This document shows positions 46,317 through 55,499 of a stretch of 64,000 nucleotides of DNA, piece after piece. The notes below the pieces were generated by a model that made no database searches, was not told the DNA's origin, and saw nothing but the letters and a program-made list of their open reading frames with translations. The stretch spans positions 1,054,001 to 1,118,000 of the forward strand of contig OZ220677.1 in the NCBI GenBank assembly GCA_965116335.1, written 5' to 3'. The position numbers were made by a program, and so were the translations under genes. The number at the start of each line of letters is the position of its first letter. Positions within the stretch are counted from its first letter, which is position 1. Source of the DNA: G963663315 sp965116335. GTDB lineage: Bacteria; Pseudomonadota; Gammaproteobacteria; Arenicellales; Poriferihabitantaceae.

Positions 46317-47867
46317 ATGAGCAAGCAACATTCAGGCATCGCATTCCGGCTAAAAGACAGGGTTGCCCGTGTAACAACCATCGCAATGGCCGTCTTGCTG
46401 TTTGTGACGGCAGCATCCACAGCGCCCGCAAACGCTAAAACAGAACCGGCCCATGTGGCGGCGCAGTTATCCCGTATTGATGTCAACGATGGATTCGCTG
46501 AACTGGTCAAGGCAGTGAAACCGGCGGTGGTCAACATTTCAGTAACCAGTTATGTGGATGGTTCCGGCTCCGGGGGAAACAGGCGTTATCAGGGGCAGCC
46601 TCCGCAACAACTGGAAGAGTTTTTCCGACGCTTCTTCGGAGATTCATTCAATTTCCCGCGTAACACGCCAGAACAGGACAACGAGGATAAAAACCAATAC
46701 CCGGAGCGCAGAAGTACTGCGGTCGGCTCCGGGTTCATTGTCGACCCGGACGGATTCGTAGTCACCAATTATCATGTCATTGAGGATGCTGATGAGATCG
46801 AAGTCGTGCTGGATGATGGTACTCGCTTGCCCGCGACACTGAAAGGAACCGATGAGAAGACCGACCTGGCATTGCTGGAAATCAGCGCCGACAGAACCCT
46901 GCCCTGGCTGGAGTTCGGTAACTCCAACGATGCCCAGGTGGGCGACTGGGTGATCGCCATCGGCAATCCATTCGGCCTGGGCGGCACCACGACCAGCGGT
47001 ATTATTTCAGCGCGGGGGCGGGATATTCGCACTGGACAGCTGGTTGATTTCATCCAGATTGATGCCTCAATCAATCGCGGTAATTCTGGCGGCCCATTGT
47101 TCAATACCCGCGGACAGGTAATCGGCATCAACAGTGTGATCTACTCGCCCAATGGCGGCAATATCGGGATTGGATTCGCGATTCCCTCCGCCGTGGCGAG
47201 CGATGTGATCGCCCAACTGCAACAAACCGGCATCGTCGAGCGGGGTTATCTGGGCGTCCAGATTCAGGAATTGACCGCAGAGATTGCCGAGAGCCTGGGA
47301 CTACAGGATGAAAGCGGGGCATTGGTCACCGAAGTCGTCGAGGACAGCCCGGCCTGGGAGGCGGGTATCGAATCGGGAGATGTAATTCTGGAATACGACG
47401 GCAATAAAGTCACGACTATGCGTGAGCTCCCGAAACTGGTCGCCCGTACTGCACGTAGCAAGGAAGTGAATATCAAACTATGGCGAAACAACAGCAATCA
47501 ATCAGTAAAAGTCACGGTCGGAAGATTGGATACCGGGACTCTGGCCAGCGCGCAACCAGGTCGTGCCAATGAGCGTCAGCTTGGGCTGGGACTGGCGGCG
47601 CTGGATCAGACACATATCGAGAAATACGGCCTTGAAGACACAGATTCAGGAGTGGTCATCGTCGATGTGGACCCACAAAGCCCGGCCGCGCAACGCGGCT
47701 TGCGGGAAGGCGACCTCATCAAGCAGGTCGGCACACAGAAAGTCTCGAAGCCGGACGATGTCTTCACAGTGATCAGACAGTTAAAGGAAGAGGAAAAGGA
47801 ATCCGTATTGCTGCTGGTTCAGAAAGACAGTTATTCCCGCTTCGTGGTAATTCCGCTCAAAGTCTGA
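46317..47867 (+). CDS. degP: Periplasmic serine protease, DegP/MucD type
   Basis: 516 residues. N-terminal signal peptide, trypsin-like domain with the catalytic triad His (TNYHVIEDADE), Asp (EKTDLALLE), Ser (RGNSGGPLF), and two PDZ domains (GYLGVQIQE, LGLGLAALD). A DegP/HtrA-family chaperone-protease of the cell envelope; the AlgW/MucD-type is likely. It destroys or refolds misfolded outer-membrane and periplasmic proteins. ATG at 46317 with GGAG 10 bases upstream. Stands alone, followed by a REP-like element. Confidence 0.94.
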   Translation: MSKQHSGIAFRLKDRVARVTTIAMAVLLFVTAASTAPANAKTEPAHVAAQLSRIDVNDGFAELVKAVKPAVVNISVTSYVDGSGSGGNRRYQGQPPQQLEEFFRRFFGDSFNFPRNTPEQDNEDKNQYPERRSTAVGSGFIVDPDGFVVTNYHVIEDADEIEVVLDDGTRLPATLKGTDEKTDLALLEISADRTLPWLEFGNSNDAQVGDWVIAIGNPFGLGGTTTSGIISARGRDIRTGQLVDFIQIDASINRGNSGGPLFNTRGQVIGINSVIYSPNGGNIGIGFAIPSAVASDVIAQLQQTGIVERGYLGVQIQELTAEIAESLGLQDESGALVTEVVEDSPAWEAGIESGDVILEYDGNKVTTMRELPKLVARTARSKEVNIKLWRNNSNQSVKVTVGRLDTGTLASAQPGRANERQLGLGLAALDQTHIEKYGLEDTDSGVVIVDVDPQSPAAQRGLREGDLIKQVGTQKVSKPDDVFTVIRQLKEEEKESVLLLVQKDSYSRFVVIPLKV

Positions 47868-47883
47868 GCCCGGCCTGATCATT

Positions 47884-47913
47884 TGCGGGAGGGTACAAGA
47901 CCCTCCCCTACGA
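47884..47913. repeat. REP-like hairpin, inverted copy
   Basis: TGCGGGAGGGTACAAGACCCTCCCCTACGA; the reverse complement of the GTAGGGGAGGGTCTTGTACCCTCCCGCA unit at 45251-45280. Lies 17 bases after degP and can serve as a stabilising 3' hairpin. Confidence 0.75.
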
Positions 47914-48010
47914 CATCGTTTCGGCCCCTGTATCAACACGCCATCCCTTGCGCCAAACCCGCTTGATAAGCGGTCACTCCTAAAAGCACATTCATAACTT
48001 CAAGATACGA

Positions 48011-48793
48011 TCAATACTCATAAGCCGAGATAGAAGACTCCAGGGCATCAATACCAATCTCAATTTCAGCCTCATCATGCGATGCCAGATCGATTACCTC
48101 GCTTCTGCGTTTGTCAATGCGGTATCGGTAGCGGGTACTGTTTTCGGCAACTCTCAACTTGCTTTGTTTGATCTCAAGGGTTATGCCAGAACGTGGGCGG
48201 ACAATGACAATATCGCTTTGCAGAGCTGTAAGGGCAGAATTTTCATCCGGTAAATACATCAAACAGCTGGTGTGACGAAGTTTGATCAGCCCGTCATCAA
48301 ATTGCTGTGGGACATTTTCTCCCTCACAGTTCCAGAGAATTCGACTATCTTCATGCCAGTAGAGAATCAGCTGGCTTTGGAAAAGATCAAACTGGATGGG
48401 TTGGGCTGGTTCAATTTGCGACCACTGTTGTTTGGCTAAACGCAGTTCTTTTGCGTTTTCGTCGGCATAATTAAAATCATCGCTTATGATAAATTTGACC
48501 CATAGAGTCACAGCAATGATAAGCGCTATTACTACAATCCCTATGACCATAAATACTTTGCTGCTGATGCTGGCTATCCTTTTTGTCATAGGTACTGACA
48601 GCGGCTCATCTTCCAGATATTGACTGGCCAGTTGTTCCGGTGGGCCGAACATTTCCAGTAGCGATTGCGAGTCGCTGCGTGATTCTGATTCTTCAATATG
48701 GCTTTGTATTTCCTGTAATATGTCTTCGCGCGCCTGTCGATTCATCCCGGCCAATGCTTTTTTAAGCAGATTCATATATTGATCATTGTTCAT
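48011..48793 (-). CDS. Membrane protein with N-terminal HAAS domain
   Basis: 260 residues. The first 70 residues (LLKKALAGMNRQAREDILQEIQSHIEES, FGPPEQLASQYLEDE) match the HAAS/DUF1700 helical domain that is usually co-transcribed with PadR regulators. A single membrane helix near 83-105 (VFMVIGIVVIALIIAVTLW) is followed by an extracytoplasmic part of about 150 residues without a recognised domain. It overlaps the padR-like gene by 4 bases; the pair likely forms a membrane-linked regulatory unit. Confidence 0.8.
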   Translation of the reverse strand: MNNDQYMNLLKKALAGMNRQAREDILQEIQSHIEESESRSDSQSLLEMFGPPEQLASQYLEDEPLSVPMTKRIASISSKVFMVIGIVVIALIIAVTLWVKFIISDDFNYADENAKELRLAKQQWSQIEPAQPIQFDLFQSQLILYWHEDSRILWNCEGENVPQQFDDGLIKLRHTSCLMYLPDENSALTALQSDIVIVRPRSGITLEIKQSKLRVAENSTRYRYRIDKRRSEVIDLASHDEAEIEIGIDALESSISAYEY

Positions 48794-49134
48794 ATAAGTT
48801 TCCCAAGTTGTTCGAGTGATTGCTGGTTTAGTGCGTTGGCGTTCAACATTTTTGGCAAAACAGATTTCCCGACACGGCTTAATTCATAATAACGACGTGG
48901 GTGACCACTCAATGAAGGGGTTTCCCACTTCGACACCAGCCAGCCATTTTTGTGCATTCGGTTAAGCAGTGGATATAAGGTGCCTTCATTCACCTCTATG
49001 CCCGCCTGCTGGAACACTTGTAACAATTCGAAACCGTAGGATGATTTTTTTTGCCCAAGTGTGGTGAGCACACACAGTTCAAGGTAGCCCTTGCGTAGTT
49101 GTGAGTGCCACTTCTGATAGGTATCTGTTTCCAT
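48790..49134 (-). CDS. PadR-family transcriptional regulator
   Basis: About 114 residues from the ATG at 49134 (ten codons upstream another start exists, but it lies in the operator). Winged helix: LRKGYLELCVLTTLGQKKSSYGFELLQ, then the typical EGTLYPLLNRMHKNGWL and GHPRRYYELS wing. A short C-terminal helix serves for dimers. Represses its own operon in most studied cases. Confidence 0.9.
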   Translation of the reverse strand: METDTYQKWHSQLRKGYLELCVLTTLGQKKSSYGFELLQVFQQAGIEVNEGTLYPLLNRMHKNGWLVSKWETPSLSGHPRRYYELSRVGKSVLPKMLNANALNQQSLEQLGKLI

Positions 49135-49147
49135 AGTGGTATTAAAA

Positions 49148-49180
49148 CATATAATACTATGCAATGCAAAGTATTATATG
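49148..49180 (-). promoter_or_regulatory. PadR operator over the promoter of the PadR-HAAS operon
   Basis: A perfect 11-bp inverted repeat CATATAATACT and AGTATTATATG with an 11-base centre, 14 bases before the start codon. On the minus strand the left arm contains TATAAT as -10. The A/T-rich palindrome fits a PadR dimer site. Confidence 0.7.
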
Positions 49181-49222
49181 CGGCATTGTTTTGACCTTGC
49201 ATCAAAACAGGCGGGTGGGAGC

Positions 49223-50643
49223 GTTTTCCAATCCAGAGATGAGCCTGAGCGTGTTGTCTATTGTGATTATATTTCTAGACATTGAGAGAGTTTTTCAGGC
49301 GGCGTAATTTTGGGAATTGTTAAAAGATTGGAATAGTGTATTGCGTGCTTCGTTGAGTCTTTTTGCGGCTTCATTATCGCTGTATTGATGTGCGAAGTCA
49401 TCCAGTTTTTTGAAGGTTACTCCTGGTTTGAGATATTGTTGTGCATTGGGTAAGGATCGGAGTTTTTCGTAAGGAGTCTGAATGAGTGAGTGCGGGTATT
49501 TACGGATTCGTTTTCCTTTTTGGTTGATTTCTTCCTTTGCGAACAGGCAGGGTCTGTGGTAGTTGAGGTAGGGAGTGAGTACATGAACCAGGAAGTCATT
49601 GACGGGTTGAGCGAAGTGCTGTGAGATGTGTTCGTATCCCAGATGCTTACGGATGACGGAACCATTTTTGCCTTCGACCAGGGCATTGTCATTACTCTGT
49701 CTGGGTCGTGATTTGGTTTGTTCGATATGGAGTTTTTGCAATAGTTTGGCGACTGTGTGATTGATATACTCTGAACCGTTATCGGAATGGAATCCCAGGA
49801 GAGTGAAGGGGAAGGCTTGGAGTAATTCATGCAGGGCCGGGATGAGATAGCTTTCAGAGATTCTCTGCACACTGACTATGGCCTGCATCTGGGTGACTTC
49901 ATCGACGGCATTGATGTGATACAACCCCTTGATGCCGTCCTGGTCGCCCTGATGTACGGTATCGACGCGCAAGAAGCCGGGTCGGCCATTGGGTCTGGGT
50001 ATTCGTCTGACTCCGATTTTTGCTGGAGTAGGTCGGGTTTTCTGGAAGTGTCGTCGTTTGCGCTGGTAGGCATCCGAGTGTCGCAGGTTATAGAGGTGGC
50101 CGTTGGAGATTGTAGCCAGTCGCGCGTATCGGGTATCGCCGAATACCAGAAAGGCGCGTTCGCACAGTTTTCGGGTAGCGGGTCCGGACAGGTTGCCGTG
50201 CAGGGTATCGGTTTGAACCAACAAAGCGACATCTGCTGACGTATAGCGCTGGGAGAAAGCGTTAGCGGGTCTTCCCCGACGATCCTGGATACATCCACTG
50301 TCGCGATACTGTCGGATCAACCGGGTGACCTGTGCGCGGGACAAGCCACTGACCTTTTCCAGATAGGTCTTGACGATCCCCCGGTCGGTCTTGTTGAGCA
50401 AGGAATACCGTACCTGCCGCAAGCTGTCACAGAGCCATCGGTAGGTTTGTTTGCGGGATTGGGGTTCAAAATCAAAAGTGGTGGCTCCGTCCAGAAAGGA
50501 ACGAATCTCCTCCACCGTCTGTAAACGCTGGCTGTGTAATTTCACGATCATCCTCCGATGATCCCAAAATCAACGCCGAAAGGCTCATCTCCCGATGGAA
50601 ATACAGATCATCCTTCAGGCTCATCTTCCATTGGACAACTCTG
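49223..50643. mobile_element. Insertion sequence with DDE transposase
   Basis: About 1.42 kb. Imperfect terminal inverted repeats: left GTTTTCCAATCCAGAGATGAGCCTGA, right (reverse complement) GTTGTCCAATGGAAGATGAGCCTGA; a further GAGATGAGCCT copy lies inside the right end. One transposase gene. A 36-bp right-end match at 35566 shows other copies have moved in this genome. Exact ends within about five bases; no target duplication found. Confidence 0.8.
49295..50551 (-). CDS. Transposase, rve-type integrase core (DDE)
   Basis: 418 residues, ATG at 50551 with GGAGG directly before. N-terminal helix-turn-helix regions (LSRAQVTRLIRQYRD), then the retroviral integrase-like core: Asp in RVDTVHQGD, Asp in HSDNGSEY, Glu in ALVEGKNG, giving the DDE triad. 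Intact and probably active. IS family not assigned; the protein looks like IS3/IS481-related DDE enzymes. Confidence 0.88.
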   Translation of the reverse strand: MIVKLHSQRLQTVEEIRSFLDGATTFDFEPQSRKQTYRWLCDSLRQVRYSLLNKTDRGIVKTYLEKVSGLSRAQVTRLIRQYRDSGCIQDRRGRPANAFSQRYTSADVALLVQTDTLHGNLSGPATRKLCERAFLVFGDTRYARLATISNGHLYNLRHSDAYQRKRRHFQKTRPTPAKIGVRRIPRPNGRPGFLRVDTVHQGDQDGIKGLYHINAVDEVTQMQAIVSVQRISESYLIPALHELLQAFPFTLLGFHSDNGSEYINHTVAKLLQKLHIEQTKSRPRQSNDNALVEGKNGSVIRKHLGYEHISQHFAQPVNDFLVHVLTPYLNYHRPCLFAKEEINQKGKRIRKYPHSLIQTPYEKLRSLPNAQQYLKPGVTFKKLDDFAHQYSDNEAAKRLNEARNTLFQSFNNSQNYAA

Positions 50644-50705
50644 TGGGTGCCGCCATGGTTGATTCCATACTATAATAACTGGATGTCCATTATCGAATTC
50701 AACTG

Positions 50706-51179
50706 ATGGCGCCCCGGCTGTTTCTGGCACTGATGGCGGTGGTCGGTATCATGTGGTATCTGGCCTGGTATCACCGTGCCGATCCCCGGCAGCGGAATCG
50801 GTCACTGATGCGGATCGCGTTGTGGAGTGCGGCGATCCTGCTGGTGGCGCTGGCAATAACCAAGGGATCGTGGCTGATGGCGATGTTCGGTGCCGCCCTG
50901 CCGTGGGTCAACCGGCTCATGATGGTCAAGAGACTCTGGGATGGTTTCTCCCGGAGCAAGGTCGGCGGAAACCATGCCGGAACCGCGCCGCCGTCTACGT
51001 CGATGGATGTTGCGGAAGCGCTGGAGATACTGGGACTGGAACCGGGAGCCACTGAGGAGGAGATTGTCGACGCGCACCGCAGACTGATGCAGAAAATCCA
51101 CCCGGATCGTGGAGGTTCAGACTATCTGGCCAGCCAGATCAATCTGGCAAAGGACACACTACTGCAACAGCATTCCTGA
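50706..51179 (+). CDS. Membrane-anchored J-domain protein
   Basis: 157 residues. Two membrane helices (residues 4-20 and 31-56), then a C-terminal J-domain of about 55 residues with the HPD motif in KIHPDRGG. The arrangement resembles TIM14/DjlC-like co-chaperones that recruit DnaK to the inner membrane. Client unknown. 25 bases before the PBP-like gene. Confidence 0.85.
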   Translation: MAPRLFLALMAVVGIMWYLAWYHRADPRQRNRSLMRIALWSAAILLVALAITKGSWLMAMFGAALPWVNRLMMVKRLWDGFSRSKVGGNHAGTAPPSTSMDVAEALEILGLEPGATEEEIVDAHRRLMQKIHPDRGGSDYLASQINLAKDTLLQQHS

Positions 51180-51203
51180 AAAGGTTGATGTTCTGAAAAG
51201 TCA

Positions 51204-52421
51204 ATGTTTCTGATTTTCACCCTGTTCTCCTGGATGGCGATCCTGTTTGTTGCACCAGTCTGGCCGTCCGCTGTCGGACCGGGCGATACCGAAGCAGGCC
51301 GAAAGCCGAACCTGCCGACCCCCATCATCGCTGAAACATTGACTCCGTTCGTCCACAGTGAAACGCTACCCGACCGCATCACGATTCCCGAAGTCTCAGA
51401 CTCCACTCTGCTGAAGGCGACCTATACACTGGACTCGGGACTACAAGACGAGGTGCGTCAACTACTGGCCAAATACAATCCTGATTATGGGGTGATCGTT
51501 GCGATTGAGCCTGATTCGGGCAGGATTCTGGCAATGGCTGACTCCACACGTGCCGGAGAAAACCACCAGAACCTGTCTCTGGTCAATTCCTTTCCCGCAG
51601 CATCCATATCAAAAATCATCACAGCGGTGGCCGCGGTAAATGAAAACAAACTGACCGGATCGACTCTGGTTTCGTATAACGGAAAATCCACTTCGTTGTA
51701 CAAGAAAAATGTGTTCCGGCACAAAAACAACAAATGGACCCGCACCCTATCCTTCGACCGCGCATTCGCGAACTCGGTCAACACCATATTCGGTCGAGTC
51801 GGAGCGGTGACGGTGGGCGGCGACACCATGCTGGATTATGCCTATCGGCTGGGTTTCAACGGCCAATTCGACTCGGATTTCACGTTTGACAACGGCCACA
51901 TCGAACTGGACCCGGATGACCAGTGGCAGGTCGCAGAAATGGCATCCGGCTATACCGACCGCAATACCTTGTCGGTCCTGCACGGCGCAGTGATCGCGGC
52001 CACCGCCGTGAACAACGGCAATCTGGTCGTGCCTGTGATCGTTGACTCGCTAACGGGAGAAAACGGTATCCCGGTCTATGTGCATGAAAAACCTGCCCTT
52101 ACACCTGTAATGAGCGAATCAGCCGCCGAACAGGTCAAGAAAATGATGCAATCGACCGTCCGGGTCGGATCAGCCCGACGTTCCTTCCGCAACCTGGACA
52201 GGAGCGTGCTTAAGGATGTCGCCATCGGCGGCAAGACCGGGTCATTGACCGGGCATAAACCGAAAGGCAAATATGACTGGTTTGTCGGTTTCGGAGAGCG
52301 CGATGATCGCAGGATCGCCTTCGCTGTTCTTTGCATCAACAAGGAAAAGTGGTATGTTAAATCTTCCTGGCTGGCAAGAAGAATGTTGGAATATTATTTC
52401 TCTCCAGACAATCAAGCTTGA
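51204..52421 (+). CDS. Penicillin-binding protein, transpeptidase domain
   Basis: 405 residues. An N-terminal signal/anchor (LIFTLFSWMAILFVAPVW), then a short linker and a transpeptidase domain with SISK (SxxK, active Ser in FPAASISKII), SVN (SxN, in FANSVNTI) and KTG (in GGKTGSL). It lacks the glycosyltransferase domain and the long N-terminal module of class B PBPs, so it is a small transpeptidase/carboxypeptidase of the PbpA-like kind. It should crosslink or trim peptidoglycan in the periplasm. The end overlaps the thyA region slightly. Confidence 0.85.
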   Translation: MFLIFTLFSWMAILFVAPVWPSAVGPGDTEAGRKPNLPTPIIAETLTPFVHSETLPDRITIPEVSDSTLLKATYTLDSGLQDEVRQLLAKYNPDYGVIVAIEPDSGRILAMADSTRAGENHQNLSLVNSFPAASISKIITAVAAVNENKLTGSTLVSYNGKSTSLYKKNVFRHKNNKWTRTLSFDRAFANSVNTIFGRVGAVTVGGDTMLDYAYRLGFNGQFDSDFTFDNGHIELDPDDQWQVAEMASGYTDRNTLSVLHGAVIAATAVNNGNLVVPVIVDSLTGENGIPVYVHEKPALTPVMSESAAEQVKKMMQSTVRVGSARRSFRNLDRSVLKDVAIGGKTGSLTGHKPKGKYDWFVGFGERDDRRIAFAVLCINKEKWYVKSSWLARRMLEYYFSPDNQA

Positions 52422-52455
52422 CCCAGCCTTGCTGATCACACTTTTAAGAAACAAA

Positions 52456-53325
52456 TTGAAACAATATCTCGACGCTGTAAGGGAAACGCTGGAAACCGGC
52501 CAAAGAAAGACTAACCGGACCGGGGTGGATACGATCTCCACATTCAATATCAATTATGAAATTGATCTGCGCGAGGGTTTTCCGCTACTCACAACCAAGG
52601 AAATATCCTGGAAGAATATCGTGATTGAAAACCTTTGGTTCCTTTCAGGCAATACGGATATTGACTTGCTTCGCCGACATAACTGCAAATTCTGGGATCC
52701 GTGGGCGGACGAAAACGGCAAGGTGCCGAGCGCTTATGGCAATTTCTGGCGTCATTTCCCCCTGCCGGATTCTTCCAGCAATGACCAGATCGCCTGGCTC
52801 GTCAACCAGTTGAAAACCAATCCGACCAGTCGCAGGATGGTAGTCTCCGCCTGGGCGCCGGGCAACGCGCAAACCAGCGCGCTTCCACCCTGCCATGCTT
52901 TCTGGGTCATCAATACACAGTATGACGAATACGGCTCGCCTAATCTGTGTCTGCATCTGACCCAACGCAGTTGTGACATCGCCCTCGGCGTACCCTATAA
53001 CATCGCAGGGTATTCCTTTTTGCTGGAATTGTTTTCACGATTCAGTGGAATACCGGCCGGAATTTTCGGGCATACACTGATTGACGCACACATCTACACC
53101 GCCAAGGCAAACGGGGAGTTGGCCGAATTTGATCATATTCCGGGGTTGAAGCAACAACTGACCCGTTCCCCACGGCCATTGCCGTCGCTGGAAATCTGTC
53201 CCTCGATTCGCTCGCTGGAAGACATTGAATCGCTGCTCTCACTGGACACCGGGGAAATCATGTCAAAGTTCGTACTGCGCGACTATCATCCATATCCCCC
53301 GATCTCGTTCAAGGTCGCGGTATAG
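52456..53325 (+). CDS. thyA: Thymidylate synthase
   Basis: About 289 residues from the TTG at 52456; the frame is open to 52273 but the first 60 residues overlap the PBP gene. Motifs: RTGVDTISTF, the catalytic Cys in ALPPCHAF, QRSCDIALGVPYNIA and HIYTAKANGE. Makes dTMP from dUMP using methylene-tetrahydrofolate. It precedes folA, which recycles the dihydrofolate formed. Confidence 0.95.
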   Translation: MKQYLDAVRETLETGQRKTNRTGVDTISTFNINYEIDLREGFPLLTTKEISWKNIVIENLWFLSGNTDIDLLRRHNCKFWDPWADENGKVPSAYGNFWRHFPLPDSSSNDQIAWLVNQLKTNPTSRRMVVSAWAPGNAQTSALPPCHAFWVINTQYDEYGSPNLCLHLTQRSCDIALGVPYNIAGYSFLLELFSRFSGIPAGIFGHTLIDAHIYTAKANGELAEFDHIPGLKQQLTRSPRPLPSLEICPSIRSLEDIESLLSLDTGEIMSKFVLRDYHPYPPISFKVAV

Positions 53326-53338
53326 CGGTACAAGCGGC

Positions 53339-53833
53339 ATGACTGACAGTGCCAGGCCTCCGCTAATCGGGGCCATTGCAGCCATGACCGATGATCGGGT
53401 CATTGGTCTGGACGGTAGTATTCCCTGGCATTACTCCGAAGACCTGAAAAGATTCAAACGCATCACCATGGGCGCCGCCATCATTATGGGCAGGCTGACC
53501 TGGGAGTCGATCAACTGCAAGGCGTTGCCGGGGAGGCGCAACATCGTCATCAGCCGTAACCCCGTCCGATCAATCGAATGCTATGATCAGATTCAACAAG
53601 CACTGACTGCGTGTGGGGATCAGGATATTTGGGTGATTGGCGGCGGGCAGATCTACCAGGCCGCATTCCAGTGGCTGACTCGGCTCGACATCACATACGT
53701 ACCAGACCGTATTGAACGGCCAGACGCAGTCCGCTTTCCGGTGATTGACTCGCATACCTGGCAGATCACAGAAACCACTCGAACCAAAAACCCGGAATTA
53801 ACCCATATCACATACTGCAGAAAACCCCGATAA
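53339..53833 (+). CDS. folA: Dihydrofolate reductase
   Basis: About 164 residues from the ATG at 53339, 13 bases after thyA. LIGAIAAMTDDRVIGLDGSIPWHYSEDLKRFK, GRLTWESI, GRRNIVISR and IGGGQIYQAA follow the standard DHFR pattern, with the catalytic acidic residue in the EDLKRF helix. Reduces dihydrofolate with NADPH. Confidence 0.94.
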   Translation: MTDSARPPLIGAIAAMTDDRVIGLDGSIPWHYSEDLKRFKRITMGAAIIMGRLTWESINCKALPGRRNIVISRNPVRSIECYDQIQQALTACGDQDIWVIGGGQIYQAAFQWLTRLDITYVPDRIERPDAVRFPVIDSHTWQITETTRTKNPELTHITYCRKPR

Positions 53834-53922
53834 ACCCCCTCTGTTCGTCCCTTGCATAGCACTTGCACCCAACTGCATTGGGTGGCATGATGGCTGAAAC
53901 CTTCCTCAAAAGAACATGGACT

Positions 53923-55479
53923 ATGACTCGTCGTAAACTCCCCATCGGTATCCAGGATTTCCGTACCATTCGGGAACAGGACTGCTACTACGTCGACAAG
54001 ACGCCACACATCCAGCGGCTGGTCGAGATGGGCAGTTTCTATTTCCTTTCTCGCCCGCGCCGCTTCGGCAAGAGTCTGCTGATCGATACATTACAGGAAC
54101 TGTTCGAGGGCAATGAAGCCCTGTTTCAGGGGTTGCATATCCATCCGCACTGGGACTGGTCGGTCAAGTATCCGGTAGTGCGATTGAGCTTTGGTGGCAA
54201 GTACAACGAACCGGGCGACCTCGCCATCAGCATCGAAAACCAACTGACGATGATTGAGCGGGATGCCGGTCTTGACCCGGTGCAATCACCCGGGTCATGT
54301 CCGGAACGCTTGCGGGATATTCTGAACCGCCTGCACCGGGCCACTGGCCAACGGGCTGTAGTACTGGTAGACGAATACGACAAGCCCATCCTGGATGTAC
54401 TGGATAACCCGGAAATGGCTAAAGCCAATCGAGACTATCTGCGCGGCTTCTACGGCATTATCAAGGACAGTGCCCGGGATGTCCGTTTCGTCTTCGTTAC
54501 CGGCATCAGTATGTTCTCGAAAGTGAGCTTGTTCTCCGGCCTCAACAACCTGGACAATATCAGCCTGGATCCAGAGTTTGCTACGATCTGCGGCTATACC
54601 GACAGAGACCTCGATACTGTATTCGCCCCGGAGTTACCCGGTCTTGACCGCGATGAAATCCGTAAATGGTATAACGGCTATCACTGGCTCGGAGAAGAGA
54701 GACTGTACAATCCATTTGATCTGTTGCTGTTGTTCCGCAAACGCCAGTTCGAGGCACACTGGTTCGAGACCGGTTCCCCAACCTTCTTGTTCCGTATGAT
54801 GGTGGAACGGGAAGTCAGTCCACTGGAACTGGAGAATCGGACGACGAACGTTGTCGAGCTATCAAAATTCGATGTAGATGCGATTGGCATTGATGCCCTG
54901 CTGTTCCAGACCGGTTATCTGACCATTACCGGAGAAGAGAGACACGGTTCCCGTACCCGATACCGGCTGGATTACCCGAACCATGAGGTAGAGCTGAGTC
55001 TGAACTACGGTCTGTTACAGTATGTGACGAAGGACGACTATGCCGATGAGCAGGGAGAGAGATTACTCGAGTTACTGGCAGATCAGGATTTTGATGGATT
55101 TGCCGGGACATTCCAGGCATATCTGGCAGGGATACCACATCCGTGGCATGACAGTGCCAATCTGAGTCATTATGAGTCCTGGTACGCGAGTCTGTTGTAC
55201 ATGGGCTTCAAGGCTCTGGAGGTGGATGTTCGGGTAGAGGAATCCACCAGCCGGGGGCGGTCAGACATGACGCTGATTCATGCAGATCAGGTATTCGTGA
55301 TGGAGTTCAAGGTGGTGGAAGATGGCTCCGATACAGAAACCGCTCTGATTGCAGCGCTGTCACAGATCGAGAAGAAGGGTTATAGCGAGAAGTACCGGAA
55401 CCTGGGCAAACCGATTCACCAGGTAGCGCTTGTTTTCGGGCGGACGGAACGTAATCTGCTGGGGATTCGGGTATCGTAA
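53923..55479 (+). CDS. AAA-ATPase-like protein with PD-(D/E)XK nuclease domain (DUF1703)
   Basis: About 518 residues from the ATG at 53923 (an ATG at 53890 is possible). N-terminal AAA-like domain: KLPIGIQDFRTI, YYVDKTPHIQRL, SRPRRFGKSLLIDTL with the P-loop and VVLVDEYDKPI with Walker B. C-terminal nuclease-like domain: the GRSDMTLIHADQVFVMEFKV stretch supplies the Asp and Glu-x-Lys residues. The family is found in many copies in Bacteroidetes and in some gammaproteobacteria, and its function is not known. A partial second copy lies at 56217-56353. Confidence 0.85.
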   Translation: MTRRKLPIGIQDFRTIREQDCYYVDKTPHIQRLVEMGSFYFLSRPRRFGKSLLIDTLQELFEGNEALFQGLHIHPHWDWSVKYPVVRLSFGGKYNEPGDLAISIENQLTMIERDAGLDPVQSPGSCPERLRDILNRLHRATGQRAVVLVDEYDKPILDVLDNPEMAKANRDYLRGFYGIIKDSARDVRFVFVTGISMFSKVSLFSGLNNLDNISLDPEFATICGYTDRDLDTVFAPELPGLDRDEIRKWYNGYHWLGEERLYNPFDLLLLFRKRQFEAHWFETGSPTFLFRMMVEREVSPLELENRTTNVVELSKFDVDAIGIDALLFQTGYLTITGEERHGSRTRYRLDYPNHEVELSLNYGLLQYVTKDDYADEQGERLLELLADQDFDGFAGTFQAYLAGIPHPWHDSANLSHYESWYASLLYMGFKALEVDVRVEESTSRGRSDMTLIHADQVFVMEFKVVEDGSDTETALIAALSQIEKKGYSEKYRNLGKPIHQVALVFGRTERNLLGIRVS

Positions 55480-55499
55480 GAAAATCCACTCCTGCAACT

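Noticed and set aside
49223..50643. Target-site duplication of the IS
   Set aside because: GGGTGGGAGC on the left and TCTGTGGGTG on the right share GTGGG only loosely and not at matching distance from the ends.
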